A stretch of DNA of 64,000 nucleotides from NCBI RefSeq assembly GCF_963674635.1, contig NZ_OY771475.1:1488001-1552000 (forward strand). Reading direction: 5' to 3'. The DNA is from Breoghania sp. GTDB taxonomy: Bacteria > Pseudomonadota > Alphaproteobacteria > Rhizobiales > Stappiaceae. The position numbers and the translations under genes were made by a program. The notes beneath the pieces were generated by a model. It worked only from the letters and a program-made list of their open reading frames with translations, did no database searches and had not been told where the DNA came from. Shown here piece by piece: positions 38,324 to 46,567 of the stretch (its first letter is position 1; each line of letters begins with the position of its first letter).

Positions 38324-39082
38324 TCACGCAATTCCCCCAAGAAATGCTCCTATACTGCCCCGCAATACAAGCTCCGCAACGTCATCAAGCGGGGTCGGAT
38401 CGCGATTGATAATCACGAGGTGTGCGCCCTGCCTGGCGGCAATCACCGGTAACGATGCCGCTGGCTGAACCTGAAGAGAAGAACCGGCCACAAGAAAGAG
38501 ATCGCAGGTCTCTGAGAGCATCAAGGCCTTCTGCATCTCATCCACAGGCATTGCCTGACCGAAATTGATGACCGCGGACTTGACCAGTCCGCCGCAATCG
38601 TCGCAGCGCGGAGACTGCCCTGTTTGCTCGATCCGTGTGCGAACAACGCCCAGCTCCTGACGCGCCTCGCATTCGAGGCAGGCGCCGTATGTCGCGTTGC
38701 CATGAAGCTCCACCACCCGCTCGGGCGTGCAGCCGGAACGCTGGTGCAGGCCGTCGATATTCTGGGTGATCACGGCCATCACCTTGTGTTGCTGCTGCAA
38801 CCTGGCGATGGCGATGTGTCCGGCATTGGGTTCGGCCGCGTCGAACTGCTCGTTCATCTCGAAACGACGATCCCAGTCCTCCAGCCGCGTTGCCTCGTCA
38901 GAGACGAATTCATCGAACTGGATTTCCTTTTTGCGCGTCCAGATCCCGCCGGGACTGCGGAAGTCGGGAATACCGGATTCGGTCGAGATGCCTGCGCCCG
39001 TAAAGACCACGCAACGGCGGCTTTCCTCGATCAATCGGGACAAGCTTTCCCGACCGGCATTGATGTCGGTTACGACTGTCAT
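38324..39082 (-). CDS. cobB: Sir2-family NAD-dependent protein deacylase
   Basis: This 252-residue sirtuin removes acyl groups from lysines using NAD+. It shows VVFTGAGISTESGIPDFRSPGGIW (NAD-binding), the catalytic segment ITQNIDGLHQRSG with His in ELHGNATYG, paired zinc cysteines CLEC and CDDC, and VAGSSLQVQPAASLP. The start at 39082 (MTVVTDI) fits the domain. It is downstream of the divergent glyoxalase promoter. Confidence 0.92.
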   Translation of the reverse strand: MTVVTDINAGRESLSRLIEESRRCVVFTGAGISTESGIPDFRSPGGIWTRKKEIQFDEFVSDEATRLEDWDRRFEMNEQFDAAEPNAGHIAIARLQQQHKVMAVITQNIDGLHQRSGCTPERVVELHGNATYGACLECEARQELGVVRTRIEQTGQSPRCDDCGGLVKSAVINFGQAMPVDEMQKALMLSETCDLFLVAGSSLQVQPAASLPVIAARQGAHLVIINRDPTPLDDVAELVLRGSIGAFLGGIA

Positions 39083-39192
39083 ATCTTGAACTTCGCGCCC
39101 CAGGCTTCCACAGTCGGACGGATTCATCATGACCGTCCCGGCTCAAGGGCACAGTCATCGACCTAATGTCATTCCAGATCAAGAGAGCCCAC

Positions 39193-39633
39193 ATGCGGTA
39201 TCTTCACACAATGGTTCGTATTGCCGATATCGACGCGGCACTGGATTTCTACTGCAACAAGTTTGGACTGAAGGAGGTCAATCGTAAGGAAAGCGAAGCC
39301 GGCCGCTTCACGCTCATCTTCCTTGCCGCCCCCGGCGACGAGGCCTCCGGGCGCAGCCATTCCGCGCCGTTGCTGGAGCTCACCTACAACTGGGACCCGG
39401 AAACCTATACCGGCGGGCGCAACTTCGGACACCTGGCTTATGAGGTCGACGATATCTACGAGACCTGCAACCGCCTCATGAAAGCGGGTGTCACCATCAA
39501 CCGTCCGCCGCGCGACGGACGCATGGCCTTCATCCGCTCGCCGGACAACATTTCCATCGAGCTTCTGCAAAAGGGCGATTCACTGCCCGCTCAGGAACCG
39601 TGGGCGTCGATGGAAAACACCGGCGAGTGGTGA
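39193..39633 (+). CDS. gloA: Lactoylglutathione lyase (glyoxalase I)
   Basis: This 146-residue enzyme isomerises the methylglyoxal-glutathione hemithioacetal. Metal-binding positions are visible: the N-terminal His in RYLHTMVRIAD, the Glu in LLELTYNW, the His in GHLAYEVDD and the Glu in ISIELLQKG. The start at 39193 matches family N-termini. It is divergent from cobB and followed by a hairpin at 39678. Confidence 0.95.
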   Translation: MRYLHTMVRIADIDAALDFYCNKFGLKEVNRKESEAGRFTLIFLAAPGDEASGRSHSAPLLELTYNWDPETYTGGRNFGHLAYEVDDIYETCNRLMKAGVTINRPPRDGRMAFIRSPDNISIELLQKGDSLPAQEPWASMENTGEW

Positions 39634-39677
39634 CGATAAAGCCGCGCCAAAAGCGACTTTTCGATAAAAGCCTACAA

Positions 39678-39700
39678 CCCGGTCGTTTATGACGACCGGG
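39678..39700 (+). terminator. Hairpin downstream of gloA
   Basis: A perfect 9-bp stem (39678-39686 with 39692-39700) has a 5-base loop. No T run follows on the plus strand, so this is a weak terminator candidate. Confidence 0.5.
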
Positions 39701-39852
39701 CTCCACCCTCCCGAACCCAAGCTTTTCTGCGACTTCTGGCGAGTTATCCAGAGCCTTTGGAAAAGATTGACCGGAAAGCGAGACACCCCTTGCGGGGACA
39801 GAAAAACCTCACTATAAACCCGCCCACAAGCCGCGGACGACGCGGTTCTTGG

Positions 39853-39927
39853 GCGCCCATCGTCTAGCGGTTAGGACGCCGCCCTTTCACGGCGGAAACA
39901 GGGGTTCGATTCCCCTTGGGCGTACCA
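39853..39927 (+). tRNA. tRNA-Glu (anticodon TTC)
   Basis: The full cloverleaf can be drawn. The acceptor stem pairs 39853-39859 with 39917-39923 (one G-U). The anticodon stem CCGCC/GGCGG encloses CTTTCAC, with TTC as anticodon. The T-stem and loop are AGGGG TTCGATT CCCCT. The gene ends in A plus an encoded CCA. A T-rich stretch follows. Confidence 0.97.
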
Positions 39928-40080
39928 CCCTCTCTTTTTCTCCCGACATGTCAGCTTTCGTTTCGCGCAATGCAGACCGCATTGATCGCGCGTTTTTGCG
40001 TTTGCGCGTGGGGGGCTGTCTCTGCGTTCGTTTGGGCGTCGGAGTGTGTATGGGGGCGACGTTCTTGGAACGTGCGGCAT

Positions 40081-40243
40081 ATCCTTCGAGACGCCTGCTG
40101 ACGCAGGCTCCTCAGGATGACGTTATCGTGTTGATGGTTCCGGGCTGATGGTTCCGGGACGGTAGCTCTTCTGGATGCCCGCCACACCCCACAACGTCAT
40201 CCTGAGGAGCGGTCGCAAGACCGCGTCTCGAAGGATCGGCCAC
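40081..40243. repeat. Inverted pair of palindromic repeats (REP-like), locus 1
   Basis: A unit at 40081-40123 begins ATCCTTCGAGACG and ends CTCAGGATGACGTT with an internal GCCTGC/GCAGGC stem. A second unit at 40193-40243 is in the opposite orientation, beginning AACGTCATCCTGAGGAG and ending GTCTCGAAGGATCGGCCAC. The region between tRNA-Glu and ubiV (405 bp) holds no gene. The same arrangement recurs at 59441. Confidence 0.85.
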
Positions 40244-40269
40244 ATTCTCAAACCTCCCCTGCCCCACAA

Positions 40270-40304
40270 ACGAAAACGCCTCCCGCGAAGGCTCGCGAGA
40301 GGCG
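40270..40304 (-). terminator. Terminator of the ubiTUV run
   Basis: A stem of about 11 bp with one mismatch (40277-40288 with 40293-40304) has a 4-base loop. On the minus strand it is followed by GTTTTCGTTTG. It lies about 30 bp past the ubiV stop. Confidence 0.7.
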
Positions 40305-40332
40305 CATGTGGCATCTAATACGTTCGCCCCGC

Positions 40333-41244
40333 TCAGGCGCAATTCACCGCCTCGTGGCCCGCAGCGCCTGTGCAATAACCGTCCACGAGTTCGCCCGGCA
40401 GATCGAGGGCGCGCAGGTATTCGAGCGCTTGTTCCGGCGCGATCTCGCCATCGAGCAACGCACGATAGGTCTCGCCGACCGAAATCATGTCGAAGGTGTG
40501 CGGGGAGACGCGCAGGCGGGACAGCCCCGAGGCCTCCATATCCTCGCGGTTCGGCACATAGGCCTGCACACCATGCGACATGGTCTGGATGCCATTGGCG
40601 GCGAGGAAGGGCTGACCGTCAATGGTTTCCACATCGAGCCCGTCCGGATCCTGATCGCAGATGAAACGGCAGGAATCCTTGTGAAGGCCGTGCAAGCGTG
40701 CGTGATAGCAACGGCTTGAGAGGGCCAGCGGCAAGCGTCCGAAGGCGAAGGCCTCGAATTCCACCTCAGGGCATGCTTTCGCCATGGCGGAGACTGTTGC
40801 CATGGGCAACTCCACCGGCAGGCAGATCGTACGCGCCCCGCGTGACGCCATCACGCGGACGGTTCCCTCATTATAGACATTCACCAGCGGACCAACGACG
40901 AAGGGCTTACCGGCGCGACCGGAGAGCGCCGTGACATCGTTGATCTCCACAAGACGGTCGTCGTCTTCGCAGATGGCCAGAACGCTCTTGCGCTCCCGCT
41001 TGGTGGCGGGAAGCGCCAAGGCAGAGACCACGACCTCCTTGCCCGCCGCTTCCAGCATCTCGATCAGATCCGGCCAGACGCGGTCTGTGAAGGGCATGCG
41101 CTTGCCGCACACGACCTCGCCCAGATGCACGCGGTCATAGGCAGAGCTTTCCGCGATCCCAGCGTAGAATTCGCGCAGACGCTCTTCGCTCCAGTTGAAC
41201 AGAACCGGGCCCAGCGTGAGACCAAAAGACTTCATCTCGCTCAT
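40333..41244 (-). CDS. ubiV: Oxygen-independent ubiquinone hydroxylation protein UbiV
   Basis: This 303-residue U32-peptidase-like protein partners UbiU in hydroxylating the ubiquinone ring without O2. The start at 41244 is chosen because its ATGA overlaps the ubiU stop; a GTG at 41250 and an ATG at 41235 are in frame. The sequence shows GPVLFNWSEERLREFY, VHLGEVVCGKRMPF, and conserved cysteines in SRCYHARLHGLHKDSCRF that would ligate an iron-sulfur cluster. Length and gene order with ubiU and ubiT fit the known cluster. Confidence 0.92.
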   Translation of the reverse strand: MSEMKSFGLTLGPVLFNWSEERLREFYAGIAESSAYDRVHLGEVVCGKRMPFTDRVWPDLIEMLEAAGKEVVVSALALPATKRERKSVLAICEDDDRLVEINDVTALSGRAGKPFVVGPLVNVYNEGTVRVMASRGARTICLPVELPMATVSAMAKACPEVEFEAFAFGRLPLALSSRCYHARLHGLHKDSCRFICDQDPDGLDVETIDGQPFLAANGIQTMSHGVQAYVPNREDMEASGLSRLRVSPHTFDMISVGETYRALLDGEIAPEQALEYLRALDLPGELVDGYCTGAAGHEAVNCA

Positions 41245-42230
41245 CTCCACTGCTTCCGGTATGCGCCCGAGGTTTGACGTCCGCCCTCAACGAGGCCCGC
41301 CAGAATGCGTTCGGCCTCCACCGGATCACGGCCAGCTTCCAGCGCATCAACGGCGGCGCGGAATGTGCGGACCACCTCCGCGACATAGCCCTTGCCGCGC
41401 TGACGGCCCTCGATCTTAAAGGCGATCACCCCCGCGTCGGCCAGACGACCGAGCAGACCGGCGGCATTGAGGCTGACGGGATCTTCAAACAGGTGACAGG
41501 TCTTGCCCCCGGCCTTGAAGCTGCCCTTGCACAGCGTCGGGTAGCCCGCGGCCTCATCGCGCGCGAAACGGTCGATAGTGAAGCCCGCAAGCTTCACGGT
41601 CGTCCCCTCGGCATCTTCCACATATTCGACATGCTCGGGAGGCGAACACACGCCCGACAGGTTCGGCGAGCGGCCGGTCGCATAGGAGGACAGAGCACAC
41701 CGGCCTTCGGTCATCGGGCAAAGCCCGCCGAAGACGAAAGCTTCCGTCTCAACGTCGATCTCGGCATTGAGCTTGGCAATTTCCTCCACCGAAAGGACGC
41801 GCGGCATGACCACACGCTTCACGCCGAAGGTGCGGGCGTAGAAATCGATCGCTTCCGGCGTGTTGGCGGCAGCCTGGACCGACAGATGCAGGCGCAGGCC
41901 CGGATGTTTGTTGGCCGCGTGATCCAGCACGGCCATGTCGGCGACAATCACCGCATCGGCTCTGGCTTCTTCGGCAACGGCCAGTGCCTTTGCCCAGGGC
42001 GCAAAGGAATCCGCCTTGGGGAAAGTGTTGATGGCGACCAGCACTTTCGCGCCATGGTCGTGAGCGTATTGAACGCCCTTGGCCATTTCTGCAGGCGAAA
42101 AATTCAGTCCTGGAAAGTTCCGCGCATTGGTCTCGTCAGCAAAGCCGCAATAGACCGCATGCGCACCGGCATCCACCGCCGCACGCAACGCGGACGGCGT
42201 GCCGGCAGGGCAAACGAGTTCTAAGGCCAT
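41241..42230 (-). CDS. ubiU: Oxygen-independent ubiquinone hydroxylation protein UbiU
   Basis: This 329-residue U32-family protein has ELVCPAGTPSALRAAVDAGAHAVYCG at the N-terminus, LSVQAAANTPEA, and the cysteine set in FGGLCPMTEGRC, GVCSPPEH and KTCHLFED, which in the family bind a 4Fe-4S cluster. It acts as a heterodimer with UbiV. It is 3 bp downstream of ubiT, so all three genes are one unit. Confidence 0.93.
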   Translation of the reverse strand: MALELVCPAGTPSALRAAVDAGAHAVYCGFADETNARNFPGLNFSPAEMAKGVQYAHDHGAKVLVAINTFPKADSFAPWAKALAVAEEARADAVIVADMAVLDHAANKHPGLRLHLSVQAAANTPEAIDFYARTFGVKRVVMPRVLSVEEIAKLNAEIDVETEAFVFGGLCPMTEGRCALSSYATGRSPNLSGVCSPPEHVEYVEDAEGTTVKLAGFTIDRFARDEAAGYPTLCKGSFKAGGKTCHLFEDPVSLNAAGLLGRLADAGVIAFKIEGRQRGKGYVAEVVRTFRAAVDALEAGRDPVEAERILAGLVEGGRQTSGAYRKQWR

Positions 42231-42233
42231 GTA

Positions 42234-42806
42234 TCAGGCTCCGGCAGGATGGGGAGGAAGATCGTTCGGTTCAGAAGTCGCATCGCCAGCCCCGTCACGG
42301 CTCGCCATGCGTTGAAGCATCGCGATGGCGCGCAGAACACCGGCATCGGCGTATTGGCCCGCCTTGCCGCTGACGCCGAGCAGATCGGAAGGACGCAGTT
42401 CGGCCTCTTCGATTGCGTTGCGCAGGGCCAGAAGCGCATCGGTGCGACCGCGCACGGAGATCACGCGATTGAAGAAAAGCGCATCACCATCCAGCGACCC
42501 GTCGAGCAGCCCCAGAAGGCTGAGAAGCGGACCTTCGATATAAACGTCGCCGCGGGTCTGCGGCAGCACCAGTTTCACCCCTCCCCGCCAGCGATGCGGC
42601 ACGACGGAAAAGGCGTAATCGAGATCGGTGGGACGTACGATGAAGGTGCATCGCGAATGGACGCCGAGGCGTTCGAAAAGCTCCGGGCGACGCTCGGCAA
42701 GCGAGCGCAAGGCCCGCGTCAGAACCATTTCGAGCGGCCATGAGGGAAGAGCTGCGGCGAGCCTGCGGAACGGACGCGGCAACTCAGGCGATTGATTATC
42801 GAGCAT
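42234..42806 (-). CDS. ubiT: SCP2-domain accessory protein UbiT
   Basis: This 190-residue protein has a C-terminal sterol-carrier-protein-2-like domain (about residues 40-150, with FIVRPTDLDYAFSV and SLDGDALFFNRVISVRG). UbiT is the lipid-binding accessory factor of anaerobic ubiquinone synthesis. The start at 42806 is set by AGGAG six bases upstream. The C-terminal 40 residues look disordered. It is the first gene of ubiT-U-V and divergent from ubiD. Confidence 0.88.
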   Translation of the reverse strand: MLDNQSPELPRPFRRLAAALPSWPLEMVLTRALRSLAERRPELFERLGVHSRCTFIVRPTDLDYAFSVVPHRWRGGVKLVLPQTRGDVYIEGPLLSLLGLLDGSLDGDALFFNRVISVRGRTDALLALRNAIEEAELRPSDLLGVSGKAGQYADAGVLRAIAMLQRMASRDGAGDATSEPNDLPPHPAGA

Positions 42807-42861
42807 ACGACTCTCCTGTCGCCCTTGCGATAATGCCCTACCGGGAGGGTGTAAATGCGCC

Positions 42862-42886
42862 ATCGCAAAGCGATTTCAATTGCGAT
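42862..42886. promoter_or_regulatory. Inverted repeat in the ubiT/ubiD divergent region
   Basis: ATCGCAA (42862-42868) and TTGCGAT (42880-42886) form a perfect inverted repeat with an 11-base gap, and a third copy of TTGCGATAA is at 42825. This may be an operator for one or both genes. It does not match the classical FNR box, so the regulator is unknown. Confidence 0.4.
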
Positions 42887-42921
42887 AAGGCAGGGTCGCC
42901 TCGAATCTGGGACCCCATTAC

Positions 42922-44409
42922 ATGCACAGACGCAGCCTTCCTCCCTTCCCCGATCTGCGCAGTTTTATCAGGCATCTGGACGACCGCGGAGATGTCCGGA
43001 CAATTGATGCGCCCGTGGACATGGCGCTTGAAGCGACCGAGATACATCGCCGTGTGATCAAGGCGGGGGGCCCTGTCCTGCGCTTCGCCAAGCCGCAGGT
43101 TTGCGGCCAAATCTCGCCGGTTCCCGTTATCGCCAACCTGTTCGGAACGCAGGAACGCGTCGCCATGGGCATGGGCACGGACGTGCAAGGGCTTACCGCA
43201 CTGGGCGAGATGATGGCCTGGATGCGTTCGCCAACCCCGCCCGCCTCATTGCGTGAGGCACAAGCGCTGTTTCCAGCCGCCAAAGCGGCCCTCAAATCGC
43301 GCCCGAAAGTGGTGCGCGACACGGTGCCGCAGGTGGAGTTTCCCCCTGATTTGAGCCTGCTTCCGATCCAGACCTGCTGGCCGGGAGATGCGGGTCCGCT
43401 GATCTCGTGGCCACTCATCGTGACCCGTCCGCCGGGCAAGGACGACCCGGCGCGGTACAATCTGGGCGTCTACCGCATGCAGGTTCTGGAAAAGGACCGC
43501 GCGATCATGCGCTGGCTCTCCATGCGCGGCGGCGCGGGCCATCATGCGCAATGGGCGAAGACGGGCGAGGAAACGCCTGCGGCCATTGTCATTGGCGCGG
43601 CCCCGTCGACCATCCTGTCCGCCGTCATGCCCGCGCCGGAAGGCATCAGCGAGTTTGCGCTCTCAGGCATACTGGGCGGCCAGCGCGCCCAGCTTGTGCC
43701 CTGCAAGACCATTCCGCTGCACGTGCCTGCGGAAGCGGAGATCGTTCTGGAGGGAACGGTTTCCCATACCGAGACCGCCATGGAGGGGCCCTTCGGCGAT
43801 CACACCGGCTATTACAACGCCGCCGAGCCCTATCCCGTCTTCAAGCTGCGCCACATCCGCTTCCGGGAAGGCGCGTCCTATCTGACGACGTTTACGGGCC
43901 GCGCACCGGACGAGCCGTCCGTCATGGCGGAAGCGATGGCGGAGATCTTCCTACCGCTCCTCAAGAAGGACATTCCGGAGATCAAGGACCTGTGGCTCCC
44001 CCCGGAAGCCTGTTCCTATCGCATCGCGGTTCTGGCCATCGACAAGCGTTATGCCGGCCAGGCGCGGCGCGTGATGATGGGGCTCTGGTCGCTCCTGCCG
44101 CAATTCACCATGACCAAGCTTCTGATCGTGGTGGACGACGACATCGACATCCGCTCATGGGACGACGTGATGTGGGCGGTGGCAACCCGCATGGACCCTT
44201 CGCGCGATCTGATGACGGTGGACCGCACGCCCATCGACCACCTGGATTTCGCCTCGGTGCTGGAGGGTCTCGGCGGCAAGCTCGGGATTGATGCCACCCG
44301 CAAGATCGGCAGCGAAACGGATCGCGCGTGGGGCGAGATGCTGAAGATGGACAAGGACGTCGTCAAGCGCGTCGAGGAACGCTGGGGCGAGCTGTTTCCC
44401 GAGAAGTGA
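42922..44409 (+). CDS. ubiD: UbiD-family decarboxylase
   Basis: This 495-residue enzyme is a prenylated-flavin-dependent decarboxylase. It has LPPFPDLRSFIRHLD at the N-terminus, WPLIVTRPPGKDD, RYNLGVYRMQVL, HHAQWAKTGEE, EIVLEGTV followed by MEGPFGDHTGYY with the catalytic Glu/Arg network, and DKRYAGQARRVMMGLWS. The ubiquinone-pathway decarboxylase is the most likely role given the ubiTUV genes on the other side of the promoter. Other aromatic-acid UbiD relatives are possible. Confidence 0.9.
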   Translation: MHRRSLPPFPDLRSFIRHLDDRGDVRTIDAPVDMALEATEIHRRVIKAGGPVLRFAKPQVCGQISPVPVIANLFGTQERVAMGMGTDVQGLTALGEMMAWMRSPTPPASLREAQALFPAAKAALKSRPKVVRDTVPQVEFPPDLSLLPIQTCWPGDAGPLISWPLIVTRPPGKDDPARYNLGVYRMQVLEKDRAIMRWLSMRGGAGHHAQWAKTGEETPAAIVIGAAPSTILSAVMPAPEGISEFALSGILGGQRAQLVPCKTIPLHVPAEAEIVLEGTVSHTETAMEGPFGDHTGYYNAAEPYPVFKLRHIRFREGASYLTTFTGRAPDEPSVMAEAMAEIFLPLLKKDIPEIKDLWLPPEACSYRIAVLAIDKRYAGQARRVMMGLWSLLPQFTMTKLLIVVDDDIDIRSWDDVMWAVATRMDPSRDLMTVDRTPIDHLDFASVLEGLGGKLGIDATRKIGSETDRAWGEMLKMDKDVVKRVEERWGELFPEK

Positions 44410-44455
44410 GTGTCGGATGGGGTTCGGCCACCCCCTCGAAACGCCCCTCACCCCA

Positions 44456-44491
44456 TAGAAAAGGGGCGGCATTCGCAGGATGCCACCCCTT
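44456..44491 (-). terminator. Terminator of the paa run (after paaZ)
   Basis: A 12-bp stem (44461-44472 with 44480-44491) has a 7-base loop. On the minus strand the single mismatch is a G-U pair, and the stem is followed by TTTTC. It lies 30 bp past the paaZ stop and may also serve ubiD on the plus strand. Confidence 0.8.
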
Positions 44492-44520
44492 CATTCCTTC
44501 GGTTAGTCGGACCCGCAGGC

Positions 44521-46566
44521 TCAGGCCATCGGCCAGCTCTTCGCCACCATGGTCAGCACGTCGTACTGAGCGACCACCTCGCCGCCGTCGCGGGTTACGG
44601 TGCAGTCCCAGCGGACTTCACCGTAATCCTCGCTCTCGCGGACGGTGATCTGCTTGGCCGTCAATTGCACCTGAAGCGCGTTGCCCGCGTAGACCGGCGC
44701 CATGAAACGCAGGTTGTCGACGCCGTAATTCGCCAGAACCGGGCCCTCGTCCGGCTGCACGAAGAGACCCGCCGCAAAGGAAACGATCAGGTAGCCATGC
44801 GCCACGCGACCGTCGAAGAACGGGTTCCGCTCTGCGGCCGCCTGATCCATGTGGGCGTAGAACGTGTCGCCGGTGAATTCGGCGAAATGCTCGATGTCCT
44901 CAAGCGTCACCACGCGGCTCTCGGTGACGATCGTGTCGCCAAGTTCCAGTTCGGCCAGCGACTTGCGGAAGGGATGCGGGCCTTCGGTGTTGCGCGCAGC
45001 TCCCGGCATCCACTTGCCCGCAACGGCGGTGAGAAGATCCGGCGTTCCCTGAAGCGCGGTACGCTGCATGAAATGGAAGACGGCACGGATGCCGCCAAGC
45101 TCCTCGCCACCGCCCGCACGCCCCGGACCGCCATGCACAAGTTGTGCGAGCGGCGAGCCGTGTCCAGTAGAGGTTTTCGCCGACCCGCGGTTGCCAAACA
45201 TCACGCGACCATGAAGCTTGGCGATGCCAAGGCCCAGCGCCTTGGCGTTGGCCGGATCGTTGGTGAAAACCGACGCCACCAGCGAACCGGAGCCGCGATT
45301 GGCGATCGCAACCGCATCCTCAAGGCTCTCATAGGGCATGAGCGTGCAGACCGGACCGAAGGCTTCCACCTCGTGCGGGATGGTCGCCGTCATCGGATCC
45401 TTGCAGACCAGCAGGCACGGCGCGATGAAGGCCCCGCCTTCCACCGGCGGCTCATCGGGATTACCGACGACAATCTCGGCTTCCGTGGCGAGCTTGTGAA
45501 CCGCGCCGCGCACGTCCTCAAGCTGCGCCATGGAGGCGAGTGGGCCCATGCGGGTGTCCTTGTCCGCAGGATCGCCGATCGTCGTCTTGGCGATGCGCGC
45601 ACGCAACGCCTCGACAACCGCGTCGAGATGCGCGGCAGGCACGATGGCGCGGCGGATGGCCGTGCATTTCTGGCCCGCCTTCGCCGTCATTTCGCGATGG
45701 ACTTCCTTAACGTAAAGATCGAACTCCTCCGTGCCCGGCACCGCATCGGGCGCAAGGATGGAGGCGTTCAGGCTGTCGGCCTCCGCGGTGAAACGAACCG
45801 AGTTCTCCACGATGGCGGGCGTCTGGCGCAGTTTGCGCGCGGTCGCAGCCGATCCGGTGAAGGTCACCACGTCCTGACAGGTGACGTGATCGAGCAGATC
45901 GCCCGTGGAGCCACAGACAAGCTGCAGCGCGCCTTCCGGCAGGAGCCCCGTTTCCAGAATGCGGCGCACCACCAGTTCGGTCAGATATGCCGTCTGGCTG
46001 GCGGGCTTCACGATGGCCGGCATGCCGGCAAGCCAGGTCGGGCCAAGCTTTTCAAGCATGCCCCAGACGGGAAAGTTGAAGGCGTTGATGTGGATCGCCA
46101 CGCCTTCCAGCGGGGTGAAGATGTGCTGACCGATGAAGCTGCCGTCCTTGGACAGGATTTCAGGCTTGCCGTCAGGAATGACGAAGCCGTTCGGCAGTTC
46201 GCGGCGGCCCAGCGAAGCGTAGCTCAGCATGGTGCCGATGCCGCCTTCGATATCGACCCAGCTGTCGGAACGGGTCGCGCCCGTTGCGGAGGAAAGCTCG
46301 TAGAACTCCTCCTTCATCTCCAGAAGCTTCAAGCCGATGGCCTTCATCATCAAGGCGCGCTCGTGGATGCGCAGGGCGCGTAGGGCGGGAGACCCCACCT
46401 TGCGGCCATAGTCGAGCGCTTCCTTCATGTCGATGCCGGACGTCGTCAGACGGGCGACCGGGCGACCGGTCGCGGCATCATTGACCAGGCTCCCCTCGCC
46501 AGCGCCCTCCTGCCAGCGGCCTGCGAGATAACTCCCAAGCCGAACCGGCTCGCTGCGTTCGAGCAT
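44521..46566 (-). CDS. paaZ: Bifunctional oxepin-CoA hydrolase / semialdehyde dehydrogenase PaaZ
   Basis: This 681-residue fusion opens the oxepin-CoA ring and oxidises the resulting aldehyde. The N-terminal half is an NAD(P)-dependent aldehyde dehydrogenase with FTGSAATARKL, the Glu motif FTAEADSLNASI, and the catalytic cysteine in GQKCTAIRRAI (about residue 295). The C-terminal part (from about 540) is a MaoC-type hydratase with DTIVTESRVVTLEDI, HAEFTGDTFYAHMDQ and FFDGRVAHGYL. The start at 46566 has AAGGA upstream. It is last in the paa run. Confidence 0.95.
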   Translation of the reverse strand: MLERSEPVRLGSYLAGRWQEGAGEGSLVNDAATGRPVARLTTSGIDMKEALDYGRKVGSPALRALRIHERALMMKAIGLKLLEMKEEFYELSSATGATRSDSWVDIEGGIGTMLSYASLGRRELPNGFVIPDGKPEILSKDGSFIGQHIFTPLEGVAIHINAFNFPVWGMLEKLGPTWLAGMPAIVKPASQTAYLTELVVRRILETGLLPEGALQLVCGSTGDLLDHVTCQDVVTFTGSAATARKLRQTPAIVENSVRFTAEADSLNASILAPDAVPGTEEFDLYVKEVHREMTAKAGQKCTAIRRAIVPAAHLDAVVEALRARIAKTTIGDPADKDTRMGPLASMAQLEDVRGAVHKLATEAEIVVGNPDEPPVEGGAFIAPCLLVCKDPMTATIPHEVEAFGPVCTLMPYESLEDAVAIANRGSGSLVASVFTNDPANAKALGLGIAKLHGRVMFGNRGSAKTSTGHGSPLAQLVHGGPGRAGGGEELGGIRAVFHFMQRTALQGTPDLLTAVAGKWMPGAARNTEGPHPFRKSLAELELGDTIVTESRVVTLEDIEHFAEFTGDTFYAHMDQAAAERNPFFDGRVAHGYLIVSFAAGLFVQPDEGPVLANYGVDNLRFMAPVYAGNALQVQLTAKQITVRESEDYGEVRWDCTVTRDGGEVVAQYDVLTMVAKSWPMA

Positions 46567-46567
46567 G

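Noticed and set aside
44410..46383. A 657-residue plus-strand open frame opposite paaZ
   Set aside because: Antisense of the aldehyde dehydrogenase/MaoC fusion; the minus strand has all catalytic motifs.
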